Assembly: GCA_002914845.1 (NCBI GenBank) | Contig: JXTC01000006.1 | Coordinates: forward strand, 1,841,296 to 1,905,295 | DNA from: Trema orientale | Lineage: Eukaryota > Streptophyta > Magnoliopsida > Rosales > Cannabaceae | DNA: 64,000 bases | Direction of reading: 5' to 3' | In this document: positions 11,085 through 23,159 of the stretch, in pieces | How the letters are laid out: each line of letters begins with the position of its first letter | Numbering within the stretch: position 1 is the first letter of the stretch | Position numbers and translations under genes: made by a program | Notes under the pieces: model-generated | Databases searched by the model: none | What the model was told of the DNA's origin: nothing | What the model saw: the letters and a program-made list of their open reading frames with translations, nothing else

Positions 11085-14000
11085 ATGGGTAAGAGAGGAA
11101 AAAGTCAGAAGAAAGGGGATAGAAACCCTAAGAGGAATTTACATGACAAAGACAAGGTGACCCATGAAGACATGGACGACGAAATTGATGCCTGTATGTT
11201 CATTTTCTGCTTTTTTTTTTTTTTTTTGGGGTTAATTTGCATGTTATTTACTACTTTATTCCATCGGGAATCAATGGGCTCGGAAGAATTTTCAATAATG
11301 GCCACTTTCTCTGCCTTGTGTTTAGTTTATTATTATTATTGTTATTATTTTTTGTCTATGTTTTAGTGGGCAAGTGATGGTTTTGCTGTATTTTGTGTTT
11401 GAAGTTCACAAGCAGAGGGATTTGGTGCCGCTGGACTTGAATAAAGACTTTGAGGATTCAGATGAAGATGAAGAAGTACCCGTCTTTGGTTTCGAGGTTT
11501 TCCCTTTTTTTCCTTTTCCTATTCCTAAACTTTGACGAATTGTTAGAGGGATTTGCAATTCATTTAATTTCTAATGTGGACTCTTGGGCAAGCACATGCC
11601 TTGCTGAAAATGTTAAGATGTATTGTGCTGTGTATACTCTCATTTATCTTCGAAGTTTTGAAAATGGAGATTGGAAGTAGGAGAGGTGTTCCTGAATTCT
11701 GAGAGGAGACCTTTTTTCTAAAGCTGTTATTTAAAGGATGTTGAATTTTCAATTTAACTTCGTATGCTATAATATGTCATCATTTTTCCATCTCGCCTGT
11801 CCATTCGTGTGCGTTAAAGCAACTGACATTGTGATGCAGGACGGTGATGAAGAAGAAGAGGACGACGAAGATGACATCCGAGATACTGGTTTTACGGCAA
11901 AAAGTGAGAAAGATGTTTCTGTTTTCATACATTTTATTGCTTTCTCTTAATAGTATTTTTGAAATGTGCTCAGGCATTATTTATAAGTTGATTTACGTCC
12001 AAGAAATCTAGGTAGATAAAGAAGAAAGGCATTTCAATGGAAAGTGAGAAATGTATCTGTTGTACATTGACAGTCATGAAAAGAACAAATTTCCCAACAA
12101 TCTGTAAAAATTTCAAAATCCAAGATAGTATAATTAAGATGGTGTGATTTTAAGAATGCGTAAGGGGATGAAACTCACATATGATGCTATACTCTTATGT
12201 CGATGCCATAGTCACATCAAAAGATATATTTTTTATTGCATTTTATTGATTCTTACTGGTTGAAAGGAGTTACATCTGTTGGAAAGCTCAGTTACTGTTG
12301 GTTATTCTTGTTATATGTAGTTGCTAAGCAGCAAAAATACTTGCGGGAAAAGTTTGGCGGGGCTGAGGATGAAATGCATGACGATGATGAGGAGGATGAC
12401 GAAGAACAAACAGCTGTATGGGGGGGAAGAAAGGACCTATATTACGATGGTGACAATATTGATTTTGAGGTGGGGATTGTATTCTAGTAGCTACTTGTCT
12501 GATTTTATTTAGAGGGGTACCTTCTCATGAATTTCTTTGTATAACCATTGAGCTATCAGTGACGACTGCAATTTTTTTTTATTTTTTTTATTTTCTTTCA
12601 TAAGCATACCTACTATGTGCTTACTGCATAATTGCGTTTTGCATGCTTATCATTTCTGCTTTGGCATTATCTTTTAGATTTCACTATTTCTTTAACTTTG
12701 GAGCAGGTACAATCAAGCGATGATGAGTCTCCTGCTGAAGAGGAGGCAGAGGTGATAAGATTGCAGAAAGAAAATGCAAAATCTATGTCTATCGCAGACT
12801 TTGGTCTTGAAGATAGTAGTGAAGATGAGACTGATAGAGAATTAACTCTAGAGGTGAGCATTGAAGACCGGAATGGTATTTCAAAGTCGTTAGGCCATTA
12901 GTTCTTTGCTTTTCTCCTTGTGATGAATAGAAATTTGATCTTTCACTATTACAGGAGATGTCAGTTAAAGGGAAAAAGGCCAGACAATCCAGTATGAAAA
13001 CAGAAGTGGAAGAGGACACGGTTACAACTTTTGGGGAGGTCAAGAAAGATTTGAGTGCTTTATCAAGGGAGGAGCTGATGGATGTTTTGTTTAGGTAGAG
13101 TCATTATTTTTCAATTCTATATTTATGCGGGAAGGTGTCCTCCATTTTTTAATTGTCTCTTTCCCTTCTCATTTTCTTGTAGTTGTTTCTGCAGTTATTA
13201 TACAGTGTCAGAAATGAGCATCTTTATCCAGTGTTATATATCTTGTGTGCAGATAATATGTTATGAATAAATATAAGATGTTTTACTTGTTTTATTTTTT
13301 TATTTTTTATTTTTCATTGCTGCTTTCCAAATTATTATTACTATTATTGTTATTTTTTTTCGGGGTTAAACGAGAATTCATTGAAACAAAAACAATCAAC
13401 AAGAACTCAAGCTGCTTTCCAAATGTTCCTTGCGTAAATCATTGGTATTTCTTGCATTTTTTTTAGTAGAAATACAAAATATTGGTATTTTTTATGTTCC
13501 TACTGTCTTTTTCCCTTCTTTTTTTGTTTGTTTTTTTTTGTTTGTTTTTTGTTTTTGTTTTTAAATGAAATTATTGGTATGTATGCCTGCTTTACTAAGA
13601 ACTTCTTTTCCCTCCAGTTCTGCTCCTGAGTTAGTTGGTTTGCTGTCAGAGCTGGATGATGCAACTGAAAAGATTGAAAACAAAGTTGATCCACTTTTAA
13701 ACAAGGTATTGTCTGTTATTTGGGGTGTCTCCATCTTATTGGAGATGTTGATAATTGTTTCATGCTTGATGCACCCCTTCAAATTTCTTCGAACTTGTAA
13801 TGGATCGTCTCTGCAGAATGAATATATTGAATTGGAAAGGCTTTATCCTACGGAGTTTTAGTAGTTCTGAGTAGTTCTGTCTGTCCCAATTTGATGTCTT
13901 AATTTCTCTTTTGCCAGCCCAAAGGATGAATGCCAAATTTTGTCAATTTACAAGTCACACATCAGAGTAACTGTCAAGTTTAGATTATTAATTCATTAAG

Positions 14001-17000
14001 TCATTCATACATACACATGCTTTAGTATTTAAAGAAATGCGGATTTTTGCATGCTCTACTATAATGATTGTTTGAGTAGCCTGGACATTCAAGCATATTA
14101 CACTTGACCTGTACAACTGTGTTCCATAGTTCATTACGCTTTCTTTATCATGTTGTCATCTTGCGTTTAGGTTTCTTGTGCTTGTTTTGTTTTTCTATTT
14201 CGTGTACATAGATTTAGTGTATACTAATTGTTACCTTGGTTTTAATGTTCTAAACGTTACATGTCATATTAGGTTAAAAATGGGGAGATCAGGTTGGAAG
14301 GAGGGATTCGCTATTTAGAATTAAAGAAGCTTCTTTTGTTGTCTTATTGTCAAGCAATAGCTTTCTATCTTCTACTCAAGTCTGAAGGGCAGCCTGTTCG
14401 CGATCATCCTGTCCTAGCTCGACTTGTAGAGATCAGGAGCTTATTGGATAAGGTCTTCTAGTCTCCTTAAGAAGCCATAGTTTTGTACTTTTTTCCTCTT
14501 TTATAACCCCTTGTCACTATTCATTCTTTCATTTTTTTTTTCCACAGACAAAACAGCTTGATGGAAATCTTCCTGAAGCACTTGAGGAGATTCTTAACAA
14601 AAGTAATGTGGTGAAAACAGTGATGAAGTTGGGTAAAGAGAATGGCAAAACAGCATCTGATTCTTCTGTAAAAGAGCGCGTGCCCTCGCTTGTCTCCACT
14701 GAAATCAAAGAAGCAGCTGCGGTAGTTTTTACTGACTACTTTACTCTATAAAGTCTTAAAAATAAAAATAGTTATTAAAAATTGCTTTGGATGTTCAGTT
14801 TGTTGGACAGGAGAAAAGGTTTTCCTGTGTGCCCTGTCCTGGACTTTAAGATAATTCACGGTCATTTCTTTAATGAGTTAATCAGAATTTATGCATTTTG
14901 AATTAACTATCGGATTGTTTTTATTAACAGAGTTTTCCTAGTGTGTTATTATTCTTTTAGTAGAATATTCAAATGCAGATAATTATGTACTTATATACAT
15001 GTGTGTGTATATATATATATGTATCAAAGAAGTATTGCCATTACATTTGCGTGCATTTTGACACAGGGGCTCAAATCTATGTTCAGTCATTGCGTGTTGG
15101 TGATGTTTTCAGCTGACTCTAGTATTCGTTTATATGGCAGCCTAATAACAAAGCTGATTTGGTGAAGGTGGACTTATTGAAGGATAATGAGAAAAAGGCA
15201 GAGAAACGCAAACGCCAGGTATATCGTGCATGGAATTTTGTCTCAATTACATATTTTCCATTAAATCCCTTAACTTTCTTTCCTCCTACGAATTGCTGTC
15301 TGGTGTTGTCTTTCCTTTTTTGGATTTAAGTAGGTTATCAATTTGCTTGATGTGCATTTATTGATATTGTGGCAGGATGAGCAAGTTGGAGTAGAGAGCA
15401 TGAAAATGTTTAAGGTAAGAGCTGCCCTTGAGGAAAAATTGAAGCAGAAGGGTGTGTTTAGTTCCGTCATCCCAAAGACCGATAAGACCCAGAAATTTCA
15501 AAAACCATTGAACCGGTACTTGCATTGCTCCTATGCTTCAAATTAATGCTTTCTTTTTGTTGAATGCTAAATCAGCTAGATTTGAAATCAACAGGAAGCT
15601 TGAAACGTATGGTGATTTTGATGATGACGCTGCAAACGTTAAAATGCGACTGGGCAATGGCCATGCAAGTTCATTGAGCTCAACCAAACTTTCCCAACTT
15701 ATTGCTGCTAATCCAAACAGGCCAAAGGTACAAATTTGATGTCAACTTCATTTCTAATATTTGTAATTGTATTTGTGATTGAACTGAAAATTAATCTCCG
15801 GTAAGTTGTAACTAGTATAAAATGCAAGCTACAGTCTGCATGTCTGTTATTAAATACCAAGTGTTGTTTGGTAGGTTGGAGAAGTGGAAGGAAGGAGAGG
15901 GGTGGGAGGATTATTTGATAGATTTGAGATTTGATGGTTTTTTGGTAGGAAGGATTCTAGGAGGGAAGAGATTAGACAATAGACTTTAAATCTTTATTTT
16001 GAGCCAGTTTTTAATCCCTCCAAATTGGAGACACTTTAGGAGAGAAATGTTATCAAGTGGACTTTGATTGAAGTTTACATAATTACTCTTTGCATCATAA
16101 AGATAATAACTAATGATAGAACGGTAAATGTACAAATAAAACCTCCTCATTCCTTCTACTTCTCCAACTTACCAAATAAGAGGGAAGATTTTGGTCTTTT
16201 CTTCCGCATACCATAACATAACAAGAGAGGAATGCTCACCTTCTCCTCCCCTTTCCTTAGGTAATATATGTCTTTTTGCTTCCCTTCCTCTCCCTTCTAC
16301 CAAATATGCCCTATAGGAGTTGTGGAAAAGGGAGCTAAGAGGCAGTTCTCCAATTCTCTGTAGTATCTCAATAATTAATTGCTAGTTGGCTACTTGGCTA
16401 ATGTAGAATGTGAAGGTCTTTTTCTTTCCTTTTTTCCGGTTCAGCATATGTGCTACAATATTTTTTTTCCCCTTATGCGAAGGTTGTTTCTGGAGATGAT
16501 GATTTACCGAAAAGAGACGATATTGGAGAAAGGCGGAGGAAACATGAGATCCAAGTACTGGCACGAGCTGGAATTGTGCCTGAGGATGATGTTGGAGATG
16601 AAATTGGTGCTATTGAGACTAATGGGGATGTTGAGATGGAGGATGAGGATGAGTATGAGGATGAGGATGGTGCATCAGATGACTCGGAAGATATTTACGA
16701 ACAAGTAGAACAACAAAGAGCCGCTAAACTCGCTGCCAAAGCTGAGATTTATTCAAGGTTTGTCTGTGCACTTTGGTGTCATAAACCACGTTTTGTGGTG
16801 GCATTTGGCATTTATGGTGGTTTTTTTGCATGTGTTTCATCATGATTTTTACGAATGCAAGTGTAAACCTTGAATCCTGTGTATGGTTTTCTCTACAGAG
16901 TTAGGTCTACTGTAAACTGGTGTTTTTAATTATGCTTTTATCTGCAGGAACTCAGCAGTCCCATCTTTGCCTGAAACTGTTGATGGAAAACGTCATATCA

Positions 17001-17679
17001 CTTATCAGGTGAGAGAAGCCACCCTTTTTTTTTCTTTTTCTTTTTTTTTTTTTGGGTTCGTCGCTTTATCCTTAGATCTTGAGTCTTGCACTTATATCTG
17101 GAATTAATATACTTTTGCAAACCTTTTTTAAACCAGATGGAGAAGAACAGAGGCCTTACACGTCAACGCAAGAAGCTTACGAAGAATCCCAGGTTTTTTT
17201 TTTTTTTTTGTTGAGAGTAGTCTTTTTTTTTTTTTCTTTTTCTTTTTTTTTTTTTGGGTTCGTCGCTTTATCCTTAGATCTTGAGTCTTGCACTTATATC
17301 TGGAATTAATATACTTTTGCAAACCTTTTTTAAACCAGATGGAGAAGAACAGAGGCCTTACACGTCAACGCAAGAAGCTTACGAAGAATCCCAGGAAGAA
17401 ATACAAGGTACTTTAACCAAGAGTTGATACTCTCATATTAAAAATCACTTTTTTTAAAAAAAAAAAATTTTTGGCTAAAGATCTTATGAATCTCTTGATT
17501 ATGCACTAACACGACCCTTTCCTCTCTTCCTCTCCCTCTTTGTCCAGGAGAAGCACAAGAAGGCAGTGGTTCGTCGTAAAGGACAAGTACGGGAAGTCGA
17601 GAAGCCTTGGGGTCCTTATCCTGGACAGAAGTCCGGAATCAATGCATGGATCAGTCGGAGTGTGCGATTAAAGAACTGA
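11085..17679 (+). CDS. SAS10: SAS10/UTP3 (THALLO-like) ribosome-biogenesis protein, 16 exons
   Basis: This is a nucleolar SAS10/UTP3 protein, a component of the small-subunit processome needed for 18S rRNA maturation and, in Arabidopsis (THALLO), for embryo viability. Exons: 11085-11193, 11405-11496, 11840-11903, 12321-12469, 12707-12853, 12955-13094, 13618-13705, 14273-14452, 14548-14721, 15141-15218, 15376-15515, 15595-15727, 16483-16757, 16948-17008, 17339-17407, 17548-17679. All junctions are GT-AG and in phase, giving 676 aa. The N-terminus is basic ([15 protein letters not shown]), followed by acidic tracts. The Sas10/Utp3 domain covers about 225-310 ([20 protein letters not shown], then [20 protein letters not shown]). 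A second acidic run precedes the conserved basic C-terminal Sas10 domain ([19 protein letters not shown] ... [20 protein letters not shown]). The oddity is a tandem copy of the start of exon 15 (separate entry). Confidence 0.95.
15861..16312. mobile_element. MITE-like element in SAS10 intron 12
   Basis: The intron contains an inverted pair: left GTTTGGTAGGTTGGAGAAG, and right (inverted) ATTTGGTAGAAGGGAGAGG, separated by about 400 bp of GA-rich (left) and CT-rich (right) sequence. The TTTGGTAGA-type ends are common in plant Tourist/hAT-like MITEs. No clear target duplication was found, so the superfamily is open. Confidence 0.5.
17025..17394 (+). repeat. Tandem duplication including the 5' part of SAS10 exon 15
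   Basis: A segment beginning in the T-rich tract and ending at CCCAGG is repeated with a 202-bp period. Bases from 17054 match those from 17256 without a visible difference for 139 bp. Each copy holds the intron end (TTTTTTAAACCAG) and the first 56 nt of exon 15. Copy 1 (17137-17192) has the acceptor and a possible donor CCCAG|GTTTTT; copy 2 continues into the full 69-nt exon. Because 56 is not a multiple of 3, including both copies would shift the frame. Copy 1 must therefore normally be skipped, or serves as a poison exon. Confidence 0.9.
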
Positions 17680-18350
17680 TAAAGTTATTTGTGTGTGTAG
17701 TTGTAGTTGCTGCTTGCAGTTTGCCATAATGCAATTTTGGATCGGTAGATATGTTGATGGTGTTAATTTAAGTACAAATGTATTATCGCTAATTCTTTAT
17801 AATGTTTTCCGTGCAAAAGAGAAAATTCTTTATACGGTAATGGCATTGATGTTTTGCGTTTACTGAAGAGAAAAAAATAGGGAGCCTGATTTTGTGCAGT
17901 ACCATAAGTGCATGATCTATGTTTGGATGGTGAGGAAAATAGAGGGAGAGAAAAAGTACGAGGGACACAACGAAAGTGTATGTCCGTCTTTATATATATA
18001 TATATAGGTGATTCTTGAAATGGGTATCACTATAGTTACCCAATCGATAGATACTTTAATTTGGATCGTTTGATTGCTATCCAATGACTACAATGAGTTG
18101 AGAAATTTTACAAAAAATCTCATTGTACTAATCTTTCAATTATATAATAAATGGCGTTTGGGCTTTAGTCTACAGTAAAAATTTGGGGTTTTAAGGCTTT
18201 TACGGTAAAAAGTAAAAATAATTACAAATATATGGTCCTCTAGAGTATTTCAGTTTACATACGGGACGCGGCTGTTATTTTTGCAAAAGAAAGTGAAAAA
18301 CATGGAGTACGTTATATATTACAAAACATGATCCATAACTAATAATATAA
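17680..18350. other. SAS10 3' UTR and intergenic DNA
   Basis: The first ~140 bases are the probable SAS10 3' UTR. The rest is AT-rich with a short (TA)n near 17993-18006. No gene is visible. Confidence 0.5.
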
Positions 18351-18465
18351 GTTGGTGTAGTGGTTTAGCAATGGTCATTGCTACTCCCTCTATCGTGTCA
18401 ATGGTTCAAATCCCCACTGGTCATCGCTGCTCCCTCTATTGTGTCGATGGTTTAGCACTGATCGT
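18351..18465 (+). mobile_element. tRNA-derived SINE-like fragment
   Basis: GGTGTAGTGGTTTAGCAATG followed about 30 bp later by GGTTCAAATCCCC resembles the A and B boxes of an RNA polymerase III promoter from a tRNA. A second partial copy (ATCGCTGCTCCCTCTATTGT) follows at once, so the head looks duplicated. It does not fold as a complete tRNA. A long T-rich tract (18470-18900) follows. Confidence 0.4.
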
Positions 18466-18935
18466 CTTATTTTTCATTTCTTTTTTCAATTTGAGTTTTT
18501 TTTCTCCTTTTTATTTTTCCCTCCTTTGTTTCACCTTTAACCTTGCTCTTCCATTTTTTTTAACTTTTCTTTCCCTTTTTTTTTTAAGGTTTTTGTCCCA
18601 TTCTTTTTTTTTCCCTTTTCTTTTACATATTTTAATTCTTTTTTCCCTCCTTTTTTAGGAGCCACATACTCTTTTTTTTTTGTTCTTTTACTATATTTTA
18701 ATTCTTTTTCCTTTCATTTTTTTGGAGCCACCAAAATTTTTTTTATTTTTTTATTTTTAGATATAGAAAGATCTACTTTTTTTTTTCCTTCTTAAGGATA
18801 TGATGTTGTATTTTTTTTCCCTCTAAATTTTAAGAAATGAGGAAAATATTTTTTTTATTGTTTAATTCTTTTTATAAAAGATTTTTATTTTTTTTATTGA
18901 CCTTTTAATTATTGTTATTATAGAAAATGAGAAGT
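18466..18935. other. Pyrimidine-rich low-complexity tract
   Basis: This is mainly T and C on the plus strand, with two GGAGCCACNNA words near 18658 and 18724. The purine-rich stretch at 20885-21180 contains comparable words in the opposite orientation, so the two could be degenerate arms around the GTTAC array. That is inference. Confidence 0.4.
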
Positions 18936-19009
18936 TGTCAGATTGAAACCAGTAATTTTCAAAGTTACCGTATAACCAACTATCTAAGCAAACAACGACT
19001 ATTTCATAA

Positions 19010-20880
19010 ACTATGATAATCACTTGGGTTACTAGTTACTATTTTCTACACTTAGGGCTCGTTATAAGACTGGTGACTAGTTTCTAGACTAATGGCTAGT
19101 TATTAGGTTGGTGACTGGTAGCCAATGTAGTTAATGGTTACTAAAAATTACTATAATTATTAGTAACTTAGTTACTGGTTATTAGTTTATCTAGTTATTG
19201 GTAACTAGTTACCAATCTAGTTACTACTAACTAATATTATTACTGTTACTAATTTTTTTTTAATTACTGGTTACTAGTTTCTTTAGTTACTGGTTACCAA
19301 TAACCAGTTATTGTTCTGGTTATTTATCATCAATTTAGTTACTAGTTTCAAGACTAATGGCTAGTTACCAGTTGCAAGACTGATGACTAATTACTGGTAA
19401 CCACTTACAGTAACTGATATAGTTACTGGTTTCTATACTAGCGAGATTAGTTATTGGTTTCCAAACTAGTGACCACTTATAAGACTTGATAACCAATCTT
19501 AATCTAGTTAATTACAAGTTTCCAAACGGATGGCTAGTTACAAGACTAGTACTTGGTGTTTCTAGATTGGTAACTAATAATACTAATTATCAATTATTAA
19601 TCTAGTTACCAATTACTAATTTGGCTATTGGTTACTAGTTACTAGTTACTAGTAACTAATCTTGTAATTAGTAACTAATAACTATTCTTGTAATTGATAA
19701 CTTGTAATCAAATTGATAACTTATAACCGGTAATCAAATTAGTTGAAGGTAAATCAGAAACTATTAACTCTAATGAATTAGTAATGAAAAATAAAATAAA
19801 ATGCCAGTAACTAGAGAATAGTTACAATTAACCATAAAAAATTATAGTTACCAGTTATTTAGTTACTACTTACTGATTACTTGATTAGTGCTTACCAATT
19901 ACTAACAACCAATTCGGTTACTAGTAACCAATAACTAATTTGATTACTACTTACTAATTACAAATATAATTGTTATTTACCAATTACAAAGTTGGTTATT
20001 GGTTACTGGTTACTAGTTACCAGTTACCAATAAGGACAGATTAGTATCCAATGATCATTCTAGTAACTGATTGCAATTTTGTTATATGGTAATTGGTAAC
20101 CATTCTTGTAATCGGTAACCAGTAACTAATAACTAATAATTGATTATCAGTAATTGATACTGCTATTCTGAAAGCCAGTAACTGGTAACAAATAATTAAT
20201 ATCTAAAGTAGTAATTAGTTACTAGATTGGTTACTTACTGGTAACTAAAGTAACCATTAACCAGTCTTGTAAGTGGCAACCAGTAACTAAATTAGTAACT
20301 AGCATCTAGGTATCGATATTAGCCAACCTTATAATCGGTAACCAGTAACTGATACTACCACTCTGAAAGCCAGTAACCAATAACCATTACCCAAGTTAGT
20401 TATTAGTTATTTAATGGTGGGATAATTGCAAAAAAAATACCCTCATGTTTGGATGTTCTGTAATTTAAACTCTGAAGTTGGGATTCCGTAAAATAATATC
20501 CTGAGATTACGAATTTCTGAAAATTAATACCCTATGTTGATTTTTAACTGATAAAATACAATAATATCCTCAAAATTAAGATGAATAATATGGATTAATC
20601 TAGTTTTAATGGAGGATATTATTGTTTTTTCGTTCCTAAAATTGGTCAAAAAATCTGTCCAGGGTATTAATTTTCAAAAATTCTTAATCTCAGGGTATTA
20701 TTTTACAGAATCCAAACTTTAGGGTTTAAATTGTAGAACATCCAAACTTCAGGGTATTTTTTACAATTATCCCTTTAATGGTAACTAAAATAACTATTAA
20801 CCAGTCTTGTAACTAGCAACCAATAACCAAATTAGTAATTAGTATCCAGGTATCAGTAACCGATAACCAGTAACCAATAA
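19010..20880. repeat. GTTAC/GTAAC word array, about 1.5 kb without the nested MITE
   Basis: The region consists almost wholly of variants of GGTTACTAGTTACC, TAACTAGTAACC and ACCAGTAACTAA, a 5-bp core and its reverse complement alternating with short spacers. Unit length is irregular (about 10-22 bp), so it is not a simple satellite. A Mutator MITE (20419-20773) is inserted in it. A small array of the same words forms the apex of the foldback element at 36905-37312. Confidence 0.8.
20419..20773. mobile_element. Mutator-type MITE, 355 bp, nested in the GTTAC array
   Basis: The ends GGGATAATTGCAAAAAAAAT and ...TTTTTTACAATTATCCC form a good terminal inverted repeat. The flanks are identical 9-bp TTTAATGGT (20410-20418 and 20774-20782), the target-duplication length of Mutator-like elements. 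The arms carry repeated 'AATACCCTNA' / 'TNAGGGTATT' words. No coding capacity. Being nested, it is younger than the array. Confidence 0.88.
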
Positions 20881-20882
20881 AT

Positions 20883-21240
20883 AATTTAAAATTTTAATTT
20901 TTAATTTAAAAATTAAAAAAATAAAAAGGAATAAGAATGAAAAAAGAATAAAAAAATTAAAATGCTGGGGCTCAAAAGATGGAAAAAGATGAAAAATATG
21001 GAATATAGAAGAAGAATGGCGAAGAAAGAGAAGCCCTGGTTACAAGAAGTTAAAGGGCCACAACTGCGGAAGATGAAAAGGAGAAAAGGGCTTTTAAGGG
21101 CCCGAGAAAACAAAACGTAAAAAGATGGTATCGAAATATTACCTTACAGGAACAAAATTTTTTAAGAGCCACCGTATATACCTAATTCTTTTTGTAATGT
21201 TTCATGTTTTTCCTAATTTTCATAACAAATAATTGTTTGG
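20883..21240. other. Purine-rich intergenic tract
   Basis: GA-rich sequence (about 20930-21100), then AT-rich DNA. The open frames here are low-complexity. It may be the right arm of a larger element around the GTTAC array. Confidence 0.35.
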
Positions 21241-22450
21241 AGAAAAGGACATAGATAAGACTAATTTGGGTCATGGTGGGATATGCAAGTTTTTTAGACA
21301 TAAATAAGACCAACATTTTAAGTTGACGAAGAAAGAAATAAAAGGTTTCCAATATTGCCCTTAGCTGATAAATGGAAGTTGGTGTGAAAATTTAATACAT
21401 TAAATGCACTTTTCCCTTCTTCTTTTTTTCATTTTCGTTCTTTCCCTCATTTGCCATATTTATTTCTCTCTCTCATCTTTTCACAGCCATGTTCTTCCTT
21501 TCTTCCTTTCTATTTATTTTTTTTCTTTTCTGACCAAAGCATTTTTAATGCAAAAAAAGAATGAAACTTGTTACTTGGATCTTGTTTGGGAGCTTTGGCA
21601 TTTGAAAACTTGGATTTTATAAGGTAAATATATACTTTATTTCATAAAATATAACACAATGAGTGTTCAACATTAAGGAAAGTTTATAATAGTGATATGA
21701 AAAATATTGTGTTGAAATATTCATATATTTTTGCTGAACTATATTCATCTTCTTCATGCAATGGTGATCTAGACATCCCAGGTCAAGTAGTTCATGACTT
21801 TAGGATAAAATTACTATGTGTGGGGTCAAAAACTACTTAACTAGCCTTTGACCCTAGGTCACGTGGGTCAAGTAGTACTTAACCTTGGGTCAAGAACTAC
21901 TTGACCTGAAACAGCAGGCAATAAAAATATAAATGAGGACTTAAATAGACTCTTCTTCTTTGACAACAGGGACATAAATGACGACTTTCTCGTTTTTCCT
22001 GCCAACGTCATAGATGTAGATTGGGTGAGTAGTTTTTTGAATTTAAGAGAGATTTTCTATGGTTTTCGTAATCGAACATAAGAAGCTCTGCATATTTAAT
22101 GACAAATAAAATACAGTCTGAGATAAAAAAAAATAAAAAAAACAAATAGGATGTAAATCAACCAAATAAATTTATCAAATAGACAACAGGTCAAGTTTTA
22201 CTCGACCTAAAGTCAAGTATAACTTGACCTTAGTCAGGTAAATGATTCGTGACCTTATATTATTAAAAATTTGCTATAAGGTCAAGATTCACTTGACCCC
22301 ATATATCAAGAAGTATCTGACCTTAGGTCAAGTGGATCTTGACCTTTTCAGAACTTGACCTCTGCTGAATTTTACGGGAAAATGTGTGAGGTGAGGTCAT
22401 GTCAGTCAATAGTTATATCAGCTTTTTTGTAGTATTTGCTGCGGGTTTAA
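21241..22450. mobile_element. Second copy of the TTGAC-array element, upstream of mL43
   Basis: The left end GAGAAAAGGACATAGATAAG resembles GAGAAAAGGACATGGATAGG at 7442, and both are followed by CTAATTTGGG/CCAATTTGGG. The body again holds dense GGTCAAGT / ACTTGACC words (about 21775-21910 and 22190-22370). No transposase was seen. The right end is unclear but lies before about 22450, roughly 100-300 bp from the mL43 5' UTR. Confidence 0.5.
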
Positions 22451-22559
22451 TCATGATATTTTAGTCTTTTAACTCGTGGGTCCCAATTTTTAGTCCTAGA
22501 AAACTTAATATTAGAGGTGGTCCTAAAATTGTCCACAATGGCCTAAACTAGTCCTATCA

Positions 22560-23159
22560 GCGTCCTTTTCTCCTGTGTTTGTTTTACTTTGTATGGTGTA
22601 ATTGGGCCACGAGAAAATGAAGGGCCGGACTCTACTGCTGAGGTTTTCATTCATTCATCCGCCATTGTCAAGTCTCAACACTCTCTTTCTCATCTTCTGC
22701 CCGCTGTGGCTGTGGAAACTGGAAAGCAGCTCTGGAAACTGGTATATCGAAAACCCTCTTCTTCTTCTTCTTCTGTTAAACGGAATGCTTTTATTGGCAT
22801 TGAGATAGAAGCCAGACACTGAAGTTTTGATCTTGCTTTACCATTTCTTCAAACGTGTGCACTTTTTTATAAGACAGTGCTTTGAAAATTTGGAAATTTT
22901 TCTTTAGGGTTTTGAAATTTTTACATGTGTTACTAGTATCCTACATATTCAGTCGTTCTATTTTATTTTATTTTATTTTATTTTATTTATATGGGTCGGA
23001 GTGAACTAATTCGGCCAAGAATATGTATTATTTAAGATAATAGTGGGTTTAGTTTTGATACAGTTTTGCTTTTGGGCTTCGGTTATATATATGTATATAT
23101 AGATATAAATACAGTAGTGATAAGTGAAATTGTATGTGTTAATACTTCATAGATATCAG
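22560..23159 (+). promoter_or_regulatory. mL43 5' UTR exon and 5' UTR intron
   Basis: A probable untranslated first exon ends at CTGGAAACTG|GTATAT (donor at 22742). The intron ends at ACTTCATAG (23152), eight bases before the start codon. It contains a (CTT)n run near 22760 and (TTTTA)5 near 22963. Open frames here start from poor codons and do not resemble proteins. Confidence 0.55.

Noticed and set aside
18351-18420. tRNA gene
   Set aside because: A- and B-box-like words are present, but no complete cloverleaf or acceptor stem can be drawn. A SINE-like head fits better.
22589-22822. 77-codon frame upstream of mL43
   Set aside because: It lies in the 5' UTR exon and across the probable UTR intron, has no similarity I recognise, and is not in phase with the conserved mL43 start.
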